Positions 1-5,950 are shown, counted from the stretch's first letter. The stretch: 8,063 nt of DNA from Eshraghiella sp964576255 (GCA_964576255.1 CAZNUK010000083.1:1-8063), one strand, 5' to 3'. Numbers and translations are program-made. The notes: generated by a model not told the origin, from the letters alone.

Positions 1-406
1 CCATACTTCTTGCAGTACCAGCAATCATGCTCATAGCAGCTTCTACTGAAGCAGCATTTAAATCAGGCATTTTCTGCTCTGCAATTTTCTGAAGATCTGC
101 CTTAGAAATTGTAGCAACCTTAGTCTTGTTAGGAACACCTGAACCAGACTTAATGTTACATGCTTTCTTAAGAAGAACAGCAGCTGGTGGAGTCTTAGTA
201 ATAAAACTGAAGCTTCTGTCTGCGTAAACTGTGATTACAACAGGGATGATTGTATCACCCATATCTGCTGTCTTAGCGTTGAACTGCTTTGTGAATTCAA
301 CGATGTTGACACCATGCTGACCAAGAGCTGGACCAACTGGTGGAGCCGGTGTAGCTTTGCCGGCAGGAATCTGTAATTTAATATAACCTGTTACTTTCTT
401 TGCCAT
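1..406 (-). CDS. rplK: 50S ribosomal protein L11, 3' end outside window
   Basis: Structural protein of the large ribosomal subunit. L11 binds the GTPase-associated region of 23S rRNA and takes part in factor-dependent GTP hydrolysis and RelA-type stringent sensing. Translating leftward from the ATG at 404-406 gives 135 codons that match L11 along their whole length. The start reads MAKKVTGYIKLQIPAGKA, followed by the proline-rich PAPPVGPALGQHG segment of the N-terminal domain. The C-terminal RNA-binding domain begins near TKTPPAAVLLKKA (about residue 70) and includes GSGVPNKTKVATI and the late MIAGTARSM motif. L11 is usually about 141 residues, so only about six residues and the stop are missing at the left edge. 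An AGGAGGTG ribosome binding site lies at 413-420, six bases before the start. The gene follows nusG in the usual order; rplA would be expected next, beyond the window. Confidence 0.97.
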   Translation of the reverse strand, partial: MAKKVTGYIKLQIPAGKATPAPPVGPALGQHGVNIVEFTKQFNAKTADMGDTIIPVVITVYADRSFSFITKTPPAAVLLKKACNIKSGSGVPNKTKVATISKADLQKIAEQKMPDLNAASVEAAMSMIAGTARSM

Positions 407-428
407 TTTTGGCACCTCCTAATATATT

Positions 429-456
429 GTGGTAATTGCGGGAATCACCCTCCCAC
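429..456 (-). promoter_or_regulatory. Candidate L1-type autoregulatory leader structure upstream of rplK
   Basis: Read on the minus strand, this stretch begins GTGG and ends CCAC, which can pair as an outer stem. An inner GGGA/TCCC or GGG/CCC pairing leaves an asymmetric internal loop. It sits about 8 bases upstream of the rplK ribosome binding site. In many bacteria ribosomal protein L1 represses rplK-rplA by binding a short stem with an asymmetric loop that mimics its 23S rRNA site, and the position and shape fit that model. Seen: the pairing and the location. Inferred: binding by L1. The stem is short, so the assignment is tentative. Confidence 0.4.
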
Positions 457-464
457 GTCCGGCG

Positions 465-510
465 AAGAACCATTAGGTTCTTTGACCTTCTTTGCTTCTA
501 TAGTAGAAGC
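465..510 (-). other. Two perfect RNA hairpins in the nusG-rplK spacer
   Basis: Two perfect inverted repeats lie between nusG and rplK. One has 7-bp arms at 465-471 and 476-482 around a 4-base loop. The other has 7-bp arms at 494-500 and 504-510 around a 3-base loop. On the transcribed minus strand neither is followed by a run of T, so they do not look like intrinsic terminators. They are more likely processing, stability or leader elements of the nusG-rplK transcript, possibly part of one folded leader together with 429-456. Confidence 0.5.
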
Positions 511-531
511 TTCATGAAATCCTTACGGATA

Positions 532-1062
532 TTACATGCGTCGTATTTCTGCGAATCCAAGTTCAACAGGAGTCTCACGGCCAAACATCTCAACCATGAT
601 TGTAACTGTCTGTTTTCCTTCGTTAATACTCTTAATATTGCCAACTGTATTTTCCCAAACACCTGTTGTTGCCATAATCATATCACCAACTGCATAGTCA
701 TATGATATCTTAGGATTCTTGATTCCAAGATTCTTCATCTCTTCTTCTGTCAAAGGAACCGGCTTAGATCCCGGACCTACGAATCCTGTAACGCCTCTGG
801 TGTTTCTAACTACGTACCATGTGTCGTCATTCATAATCATATGAATTAAAACATATCCAGGGAAAATCTTTCTCTGTACCTGTTTCTTGGCACCGGTCTT
901 AGTAATCTCAATTACCTCTTCAAGAGGAACTGAAACCTCAAGAATCTGATCCTGAAGATTTCTGTTTTCGATAGTCTTTTCAATGTTGGCTTTAACTTTG
1001 TTTTCGTAGCCTGAGTAGGTATGTACTACATACCACTTTGCTGCTGACATTTCTTCTGACAT
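532..1062 (-). CDS. nusG: Transcription termination/antitermination factor NusG
   Basis: NusG binds the clamp of RNA polymerase through its N-terminal NGN domain and modulates pausing, termination and coupling to ribosomes. The 176-residue product has the normal bacterial length. The NGN domain covers about residues 7-115, with AKWYVVHTYSGYE at its start, RKIFPGYVLIHM near residues 64-75 and VRNTRGVTGFVGPGSKPVPL near residue 85. The C-terminal KOW domain covers about residues 122-176 and ends with the hallmark MFGRETPVELGFAEI. An AAAGGTG ribosome binding site five bases upstream supports the ATG at 1060-1062; a second in-frame ATG at 1048-1050 (MSAAKW) is possible but less well placed. The gene lies 45 bases downstream of secE and is probably cotranscribed with it. 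Confidence 0.97.
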   Translation of the reverse strand: MSEEMSAAKWYVVHTYSGYENKVKANIEKTIENRNLQDQILEVSVPLEEVIEITKTGAKKQVQRKIFPGYVLIHMIMNDDTWYVVRNTRGVTGFVGPGSKPVPLTEEEMKNLGIKNPKISYDYAVGDMIMATTGVWENTVGNIKSINEGKQTVTIMVEMFGRETPVELGFAEIRRM

Positions 1063-1107
1063 CTAATCACCTTTCCATAATCCATTGTTGTGAAACAAGC
1101 TTATTAG

Positions 1108-1401
1108 TTATATAATCTGTTCAAGTCCGAATCTGACAATCAAGTCAACAAGGGCAATAACAATCCCTAAGAGCACGGAACTAACAATTACAGCAATTGT
1201 TCTCTTTACAAGTGAATTACGATTTGGCCAAATTATCTTCTTAAATTCAGCTACTACTTCGCTAAAAAAGCTTGTCTTTCTCTCAGCCTTTTTAGTTTCT
1301 TTTTTCTTCTTGGCTGCCGCAGTCTTAGCTGCTACCGCCTCAACAGTAATTTCATCTACAGATGAGTTACTGTTATCAACATTCTTTTCCAAGTCACTCA
1401 T
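1108..1401 (-). CDS. secE: Preprotein translocase subunit SecE
   Basis: SecE is the small clamp subunit of the SecYEG membrane channel. The 97-residue product carries a long, charged, alanine- and lysine-rich N-terminal extension (residues 1-42). Next comes the amphipathic conserved segment VVAEFKKIIWPNRNSLVKRT (about 49-68). A single membrane-spanning helix follows (about 69-90, rich in I, V and L). This one-helix layout is typical of Gram-positive SecE, while the enterobacterial form has three helices. A GGAGG ribosome binding site at 1411-1415 lies nine bases before the ATG. It sits between rpmG and nusG in the classic order. The N-terminal extension is somewhat long for the minimal form, but such tails vary freely in this family. 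Confidence 0.95.
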   Translation of the reverse strand: MSDLEKNVDNSNSSVDEITVEAVAAKTAAAKKKKETKKAERKTSFFSEVVAEFKKIIWPNRNSLVKRTIAVIVSSVLLGIVIALVDLIVRFGLEQII

Positions 1402-1456
1402 TGTAACGGACCTCCATATTTACTGTGTTCTACTATTCCCTACGGAAACTCACCAA

Positions 1457-1606
1457 TTATTTGGTCTCTTTGTGTAATGTGTGTGACTTACAGAACTTAC
1501 AATACTTCTTAGTCTCCATTCTGTCAGGATGAGTTTTCTTATCCTTTGTCATATTGTAGTTACGCTGTTTGCACTCTGTACAAGCTAAAGTAATTTTTAC
1601 ACGCAC
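1457..1606 (-). CDS. rpmG: 50S ribosomal protein L33, zinc-binding type, GTG start
   Basis: Small protein of the large ribosomal subunit. Translating leftward from GTG at 1604-1606 gives 49 residues, beginning MRVKITLACTECKQRNYN and ending KSHTLHKETK. Two cysteine pairs, C9-x2-C12 and C36-x2-C39, form the zinc ribbon of the so-called C+ L33 form, so this copy needs zinc. The start is decided by GGAGGTG at 1613-1619, six bases upstream; no ATG is available upstream in a sensible place, and the next methionine codon is internal (residue 19). The gene is the first of the rpmG-secE-nusG-rplK series and lies 55 bases from secE. No tRNA gene fits between it and secE, although some relatives carry one there. 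Confidence 0.95.
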   Translation of the reverse strand: MRVKITLACTECKQRNYNMTKDKKTHPDRMETKKYCKFCKSHTLHKETK

Positions 1607-1680
1607 GACTGACACCTCCAATTATAATATCTATGAATTTTAGGCATAAAAAAAAAGCCCTTTCTTCCTATAGCTTTCAT

Positions 1681-1710
1681 AATATACCATAGTCAACCTC
1701 TCTAAGTCAA
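1681..1710 (-). promoter_or_regulatory. SigmaA-like promoter for the rpmG-secE-nusG-rplK operon
   Basis: On the minus strand a -35 box TTGACT (1705-1710) is followed after 18 bases by TATATT (1681-1686). Transcription would begin near 1674, giving a leader of about 68 bases before the rpmG GTG. A second TTGACT copy lies within the spacer but has no good -10 at the right distance. The initial transcribed region includes a run of nine T (1648-1656). Assignment rests on box similarity and position only. Confidence 0.6.
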
Positions 1711-1760
1711 CAGTTTTTTTAATTTTTGTTAAAATGTTTTACTTCTATAAAATATTATTT

Positions 1761-1789
1761 TTGACTTTTTACACTTCCTATAGTATAAT
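1761..1789 (+). promoter_or_regulatory. Strong SigmaA-like promoter of the FliD-like gene
   Basis: TTGACT (1761-1766), a 17-base spacer and a perfect TATAAT (1784-1789) form a near-consensus housekeeping promoter. An AT-rich stretch upstream (about 1725-1760) could act as an UP element. Predicted transcription start is near 1796, about 62 bases before the ATG at 1858. The promoter is back to back with the rpmG operon promoter; the two -35 boxes are about 50 bases apart. It does not resemble the flagellar Sigma28 consensus, which is notable for a flagellar-type gene. Confidence 0.75.
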
Positions 1790-1802
1790 ATAAGTGTAAA
1801 AA
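1766..1802. repeat. Perfect 11-bp inverted repeat framing the promoter (putative operator)
   Basis: TTTTTACACTT at 1766-1776 is matched by its exact reverse complement AAGTGTAAAAA at 1792-1802, separated by 15 bases. The left arm begins at the last base of the -35 box, the right arm covers the expected start site, and the -10 box lies between them. The left arm is upstream of the start site and would not be transcribed, so the repeat is more likely a protein binding site in DNA than an RNA hairpin. The regulator is unknown. Confidence 0.6.
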
Positions 1803-1841
1803 TGGATTTTTTATACTCATCTTTTATATCATTGTACAGAC

Positions 1842-1850
1842 AAGGAGGTG
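1842..1850 (+). promoter_or_regulatory. Very strong ribosome binding site for the FliD-like gene
   Basis: AAGGAGGTG, followed by A, matches the 16S rRNA anti-Shine-Dalgarno sequence almost completely and lies seven bases before the ATG at 1858. It fixes the start codon and, with the near-consensus promoter, suggests high expression when not repressed. Confidence 0.85.
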
Positions 1851-1857
1851 ACTGTTA

Positions 1858-3135
1858 ATGATAAGCAATGTCTATAGCTATTATATGGCTGAATATGCAG
1901 TTCGCCCTGCGGACCGCCACAGCACACACAAGAAAAGTGAATTACGCGATATTTACAATAACATTGTAAAAATTAGCAGGTCAAGTCCTTTTTTTGACGT
2001 GGATGTTTCAGAAGAATCCCAGAAGCTTGCAATCGATATTAAAGAGGCTGCTAATAAGCTATCTAATGTTACAGCAGACCTTACCGATGCTTCCAACGGT
2101 AATATGACTTTTAAGAGCATTGCCCGTTCCAGCAACGAATCTGTATTAACCGCTAATTATATTGGTTCCCCACAGACTGCCGGTTCCTCTAAGGAGATGG
2201 AAATTTCAGTCAAGCAGTTAGCGACCCCACAGGTCAATACAGGCAAATACCTCAACCCACGTGCAAGAAATTTGTATTCCGGTACATATTCTTTTGACGT
2301 GAATATGGGTTCAACTGAATACGAATTACAATTTACCATTAAAGATAACGAGAAAAATATTGATGTACAAAACAAGCTCGCCCGACTTATTAACAAGTCC
2401 AATATTGGGCTCAGTGCTTCTGTAGAACACAATCCACAGGACGATACCGCTCTTGTTATCACTTCCAATATGACAGGTATAGGAGACCGTCCGGTTATTT
2501 TTAACATTACGGATGATAACACCACCGCTCTGTCCGGTGCAGTAGGAGCCTACGGGCTTAATAATACCACCCAATATCCATCTAATGCAGTTTTTATTTT
2601 AAATGGTGTTGATAAAACCTCTACCTCCAACAATTTTACCATTGACAGAGAGTACGAAATTTCACTCAAAAACACCAACGTCGAAGGCGAATCTGTTACA
2701 GTTGGGCTCAAACAGAACTTTGATTCTATCGTGGATAGCCTCGAAGAGCTTACAGCCCAGTATAATAATCTGACCAGCCTTGCCAAAGACAGCAACAGTT
2801 CCGGCGGACGTCATCTATACAATGATATGACGGGAGTTGCCAGAATTTATAACCAGACACTTAGTTCCAACGGAATAACCATTAATTCAGACGGCTTATT
2901 GGAAATTAACCATAACAAGCTTAAAGAAGCTTCTGAAGAGGGAACAATTCTCAACTCTCTTTCAGATTTAAGCAGATTTAAGAATGCTTTGCAACACAAA
3001 GCAGGTTCGATAATGATTAATCCGATGGAATACATTAACAAAACAATAATTAGTTACAAGAATCCTGCCCGGCCAAGCTCGGATCCATATATGACCTCCC
3101 TTTATTCGGGAATGATGTATAACGGCTACTGTTAA
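1858..3135 (+). CDS. FliD-like flagellar cap/hook-associated protein 2 family, atypical
   Basis: A 425-residue protein of the FliD (HAP2) type. FliD oligomers cap the filament tip and help flagellin subunits fold into place. Similarity is by motif. Residues 84-125 (FKSIARSSNESVLTANYIG, then MEISVKQLAT) match the FliD region where a serine-rich strand precedes the V-x-QLA motif. Residues 167-190 (IDVQNKLARLINKSNIGLSA) resemble the flagellin_IN repeat. Residues 243-285 (FILNGVDKTSTSNNFTID) match a FliD beta domain. Residues 286-357 (YNNLTSLAK, then NGITINSDGLLEINHNKLKEA) match the FliD C-terminal region. The usual N-terminal ISGL-x-SGLD segment is absent, replaced by a basic stretch (17-30), and the protein is short for the family. 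The only cysteine is residue 425, the last one. No signal peptide or membrane segment is seen, as expected of a flagellar export substrate. It is probably monocistronic. It could be a divergent cap, a minor cap paralog, or a surface protein derived from FliD. Confidence 0.75.
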   Translation: MISNVYSYYMAEYAVRPADRHSTHKKSELRDIYNNIVKISRSSPFFDVDVSEESQKLAIDIKEAANKLSNVTADLTDASNGNMTFKSIARSSNESVLTANYIGSPQTAGSSKEMEISVKQLATPQVNTGKYLNPRARNLYSGTYSFDVNMGSTEYELQFTIKDNEKNIDVQNKLARLINKSNIGLSASVEHNPQDDTALVITSNMTGIGDRPVIFNITDDNTTALSGAVGAYGLNNTTQYPSNAVFILNGVDKTSTSNNFTIDREYEISLKNTNVEGESVTVGLKQNFDSIVDSLEELTAQYNNLTSLAKDSNSSGGRHLYNDMTGVARIYNQTLSSNGITINSDGLLEINHNKLKEASEEGTILNSLSDLSRFKNALQHKAGSIMINPMEYINKTIISYKNPARPSSDPYMTSLYSGMMYNGYC

Positions 3136-3180
3136 ACTGTTTCTTCTATATATAATTATGGAAGAAACAGTTTTTATTTT
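3134..3180. terminator. Rho-independent terminator between convergent genes
   Basis: A perfect 13-bp stem (AAACTGTTTCTTC at 3134-3146, pairing with 3161-3173) has a 14-base AT-rich loop and is followed on the plus strand by TTTTTATTTT (3171-3180). The left arm begins inside the TAA stop of the FliD-like gene, and the tail overlaps the stop of the minus-strand sigma factor gene at 3174-3176. On the plus strand it is a textbook intrinsic terminator. On the minus strand the T tract after the stem is only three bases, so termination there should be weaker. Confidence 0.85.
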
Positions 3181-3671
3181 ATATAATTCTTCAATTTCTT
3201 ACGTCCTCTCGAAAGCCTTTTTGCCACTGTACTTTCCGTCATATTGTGAATGCTCGCAATGCTCTTAATCGAAAGTCCGTCAAAATATTTCTCAACAAAA
3301 ATATCCTGGTCAACCCCATCCAGATTTTCCAGATATTTTAGCATCGCCTCCCTTTCCAACATTCTTACCTGCGCACTAATCTGATTATTCTCCCTTTCCT
3401 CCACATCATCCTTGTATGCCACAAGCCTGACCTTCTCTCTTTTACGCAAAAACTCTCTGCAAATGGAGCTGCATATTTTTTCAGCATATTTTATGCGATC
3501 TTTCTCAGGCAATCCGCTCCACCACCTGTTATGGCGGATTATTGCCACAAACACCTCTTCCACCACATCCTCCGCCAGAAAAAAATCCCCCAGCTCATTC
3601 ACCGCCTTCATATACAGGCGATAATATTCATTACGATATAATTCTTCAAGCATTTTAGGAAATTTGTCCAT
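3174..3671 (-). CDS. ECF-type RNA polymerase sigma factor (Sigma70 family)
   Basis: A 165-residue protein with the two-domain plan of extracytoplasmic-function sigma factors. Region 2 spans about residues 9-80. It has the helix EELYRNEYYRLYMKAV, the acidic core AEDVVEEVFVAII (33-45) and the basic end CREFLRKREKVRLV (71-84). Region 4 spans about 112-163, with a helix-turn-helix near 134-156 (LSIKSIASIHNMTESTVAKR) that would read a -35 element. Regions 1 and 3 are absent, as usual for this class. AGGAGG at 3681-3686 lies nine bases before the ATG. No anti-sigma gene is adjacent: the downstream neighbour is convergent, and the upstream gene on the same strand is a glycosyltransferase 63 bases away with no terminator between them. 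Partial cotranscription with the glycosyltransferases is therefore possible. Target promoters are unknown. A pair of cysteines (67 and 71) sits in region 2. Confidence 0.88.
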   Translation of the reverse strand: MDKFPKMLEELYRNEYYRLYMKAVNELGDFFLAEDVVEEVFVAIIRHNRWWSGLPEKDRIKYAEKICSSICREFLRKREKVRLVAYKDDVEERENNQISAQVRMLEREAMLKYLENLDGVDQDIFVEKYFDGLSIKSIASIHNMTESTVAKRLSRGRKKLKNYIK

Positions 3672-3685
3672 AAAAAAATTCCTCC

Positions 3686-3706
3686 TATATTATTCTTCAT
3701 AATATA
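3686..3706. repeat. 8-bp perfect inverted repeat at the sigma factor start region
   Basis: TATATTAT (3686-3693) and ATAATATA (3699-3706) are exact reverse complements with a 5-base gap. On the minus strand the outer half reads TATATTATGAA, the same 11 bases as the -10 region of the rpmG operon promoter, so it may contain a -10 box for the sigma gene. No good -35 box is seen at 16-18 bases. The repeat abuts the ribosome binding site. It could be an operator or a weak hairpin; its AT-only make-up means chance cannot be excluded. Confidence 0.35.
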
Positions 3707-3734
3707 AGAGGGATTTCATAATCATTTGGTCACA

Positions 3735-4895
3735 TTATATGCCTGAAATTATTTTACTCATCTCATCAAATCTTTGCTGATATCCATGCAACTCTTTTAC
3801 CTTCCGCCATCCGTTAAGAGCAATCCGTTTGCGTTCTTCTTCATGACTGAGATAATAATCGACTTTCTTTTGAAGATCTTTTTTATCAGAAAAATACACA
3901 ATATCCTCCCCATTTTTAAAATACATATCAATCTCAGGCTGATAATTTGTAATTAAAAAACCTCCTGCCCCCATAATATCCCAAATCCTAAGAGGCAATC
4001 CACTTCGTATATTTCTTATAGTAAAATTAAGGTTAATCTTACTTCTGTTAAAAATCTTAGGTGATACATTCCAGTAATCCGCAAGTCCTCTGTTAAGAAC
4101 TCCCGGCATATTAACATTTTCATCATCCGTGTATAAATCCAGCTGATTATGCTTAGAAAGCTCCGCTATAAGTGTTTTTCTCTCCATTTGCGCAATTTTA
4201 AAGCCAAGCACTGTAGTAGAAAAAATCAATGATAAATCAGAAAACGACTGGTCAGACTTAGCAAGAAGAAAATGTTTGTTAAGCTCATTGACCGTTCTCG
4301 AATCCAACATATCATCCAAAAGATATTCACCATATATATTCATCTGCATCTTCATAACAGCATCAAAATACCCTTGAAGATATTCCGGAAGATGGTCATA
4401 AACCTCGTCATAAGAATTTTTGTTATACATACTGCCTACAAAAGATATGTCACAGTCATACTCTTCCAAATCCGTACTATCTCTAAGCAATTTCTCAACT
4501 CTCTCAGTTTCTGCGCAAAGTGGCAGATAATGCACATTCGCCCCCATAGCTTTAAATTCAATCATATTCAGCATATCAAATGTAAAAATCGTGTTAACCG
4601 GATTATATACTGTTTCGTGATACATTGTTCCCAAAGGGCAATCGCAGCACCAGCTCACATAAGGAATATTCCTCTCCTGGCACGCCATTGAAATAAGTGG
4701 AAAATAATTCACGGTTAAAACCATATCAAAATCATCCGACTCCAACTTCCTGACAAACTTTTTATAAAAAACAAAGTCGGTATCAAAATTATTCATCTCT
4801 CCAAAAATTTCAGAGATGTGGTGTCCTCTTTTGATTAAATTATCGATTATATCCTGTTGATTATACGCTTTCCAGCGATACATTAGTATTTTCAT
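3735..4895 (-). CDS. CgeB/DUF3880-like glycosyltransferase (GT-B fold), copy 1
   Basis: A 386-residue cytosolic protein of the CgeB-like glycosyltransferase group. The N-terminal half (residues 1-130) begins MKILMYRWKAYNQQDI and contains PYVSWCCDCPLGT (78-90), a segment characteristic of the DUF3880-type acceptor-side domain. The C-terminal half (about 235-385) carries the nucleotide-sugar-side signature SKINLNFTIRNIRSGLPLRI, then WDIMGAGGFLITNYQ (305-319) and a final helix with EERKRIALNGWRKV. No membrane segment or signal peptide is seen. Its ATG overlaps the stop of the upstream family 2 glycosyltransferase by one base (TAATG), so translation is probably coupled; GGAG at 4904-4907 is the binding site. 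It is a paralog of the divergent gene at 6079-7242. Donor sugar and acceptor cannot be read from sequence. The flagellin gene nearby makes flagellin or another surface protein a plausible acceptor, which is inference. Confidence 0.82.
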   Translation of the reverse strand: MKILMYRWKAYNQQDIIDNLIKRGHHISEIFGEMNNFDTDFVFYKKFVRKLESDDFDMVLTVNYFPLISMACQERNIPYVSWCCDCPLGTMYHETVYNPVNTIFTFDMLNMIEFKAMGANVHYLPLCAETERVEKLLRDSTDLEEYDCDISFVGSMYNKNSYDEVYDHLPEYLQGYFDAVMKMQMNIYGEYLLDDMLDSRTVNELNKHFLLAKSDQSFSDLSLIFSTTVLGFKIAQMERKTLIAELSKHNQLDLYTDDENVNMPGVLNRGLADYWNVSPKIFNRSKINLNFTIRNIRSGLPLRIWDIMGAGGFLITNYQPEIDMYFKNGEDIVYFSDKKDLQKKVDYYLSHEEERKRIALNGWRKVKELHGYQQRFDEMSKIISGI

Positions 4896-5950
4896 TATGA
4901 ATTCTCCGTTATAAATCTGACGCGTGCTTTTGCTTTATCATAATCTCCACAATTATTGTAGAACTCAAGTGCTTCTTTTGTAAAACCAAGGCATTCATAT
5001 ATAACACCGATATTATAATCCGCCAGATAAGAATTAACACCAACCAGATTACACTTATCAAACTGCTTTGCTTTGAGGAACTCATCAACAGCAGCATCAA
5101 ACACTGCATTATTCATATATATAAGCCCCATCAAAAATACAAAATCCGCACTATAACTAAACTCTTCATATAGATTTTCATACATAAGTGCCTGAGTTGC
5201 CTGTCCCATATTAATAAGTGTATATCCATAAGACACAACCAAATCCACTACATATTCCAGTGCAGGATTCAAATCATATGCTGTAGCCTTCTCAAAGTAT
5301 TCCAAAGCTTCTTCGTATTGCCCGTTCATATAATAACTTTTTCCAAGCTGGTATAAGATGTACGGGTCTTCCTGCTTCGCCAGCTCCTTTAGAAGCAGTT
5401 CAATATTTCTCTGTGTCTTGGCAGCAAGCACCTTGGGACTTCCATCATACCCAACATGAAGATATTCTATAGGTGCTTCATAAGTTTCAAAAACCCCTCC
5501 GTTTCGGGGTACTATCTGTTCGTGAACAATTCCTTCATATGTATATAAGGTTCTGTCAAAAATCCTGCTCAGCTTCTCATTGGTAGAATGTTTTTCTCCG
5601 GCTCTGGTGTACTGGTTATTAAGATTAATCCTGCCTACCTTCTTACTGTTGGCTTCTACAACTTTAATAAACTTATCATAATCGAAGGCTTGAATAAATT
5701 CATCCGTGTCCACTATCATAACCATATCATTACTTGCCATGGAAACGGAGAAATTTCTTGCCTCGCTAAAATCCCCCTGCCAGCTATGACAAAACACCTT
5801 ATCCGTATACTTATTAGCCACCTCTATAGAATCATCCTCTGACCCCGTATCCACTACCACAATTTCAAATGGATACTTAGAAAGCACGCTCAAGCACTGC
5901 TCCAGATAATGAGCTTCATTTTTGGTTATTATACACGCCGAAATCTTCAT
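4895..5950 (-). CDS. Family 2 glycosyltransferase with C-terminal TPR repeats
   Basis: A 351-residue protein with a GT-A glycosyltransferase domain (about residues 1-170) and helical repeats behind it. The catalytic part begins KISACIITKNEAHYLEQCL and has the donor-binding VVVDTGSEDDS (31-41), the WQGDFSEARNFSV segment (57-69) and a DxD-type metal site, IVDTDEF (79-85). Residues 195-227 form a clear TPR (DPYILYQLGKSYYMNGQYEE, then ALEYFEKA), and further TPR-like pairs follow near 266-298 and 308-342. This domain order is shared by SunS-like and related protein glycosyltransferases, where TPRs contact a polypeptide acceptor, so a protein substrate is plausible. AAGGGAG at 5961-5967 lies ten bases before the ATG. 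It is the first gene of a leftward pair, overlapping the CgeB-like gene. No membrane segment is seen. The sugar and target are unknown. Confidence 0.87.
   Translation of the reverse strand: MKISACIITKNEAHYLEQCLSVLSKYPFEIVVVDTGSEDDSIEVANKYTDKVFCHSWQGDFSEARNFSVSMASNDMVMIVDTDEFIQAFDYDKFIKVVEANSKKVGRINLNNQYTRAGEKHSTNEKLSRIFDRTLYTYEGIVHEQIVPRNGGVFETYEAPIEYLHVGYDGSPKVLAAKTQRNIELLLKELAKQEDPYILYQLGKSYYMNGQYEEALEYFEKATAYDLNPALEYVVDLVVSYGYTLINMGQATQALMYENLYEEFSYSADFVFLMGLIYMNNAVFDAAVDEFLKAKQFDKCNLVGVNSYLADYNIGVIYECLGFTKEALEFYNNCGDYDKAKARVRFITENS

Noticed and set aside
436..705. Open frame of 89 codons on the plus strand over the start of the nusG spacer
   Set aside because: It runs antisense to nusG, has no ribosome binding site, and its product shows no recognisable features; the minus-strand NusG reading is unmistakable.
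1402..1456. tRNA gene between rpmG and secE, as seen in some Firmicutes
   Set aside because: The gap is only 55 bases and shows no cloverleaf or T-loop sequence.
1621..1626. TATAAT on the minus strand just upstream of the rpmG ribosome binding site
   Set aside because: A start from this box would fall inside or after the ribosome binding site at 1613-1619, so it cannot serve as the promoter of rpmG.
1643..1660. Possible GGC/GCC hairpin around the A9 tract upstream of rpmG
   Set aside because: Only three to four pairs can form with a large A/T loop, and no T run follows in the right place; it is not a credible terminator.
1953..3041. Four minus-strand open frames across the FliD-like gene
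   Set aside because: They are antisense to a gene with a strong promoter, binding site and family motifs, and lack their own start signals.
4272..4691. 139-codon plus-strand frame within the CgeB-like gene
   Set aside because: Antisense to a well-supported glycosyltransferase; composition is that of a shadow frame rich in I, H and R, with no good ribosome binding site.
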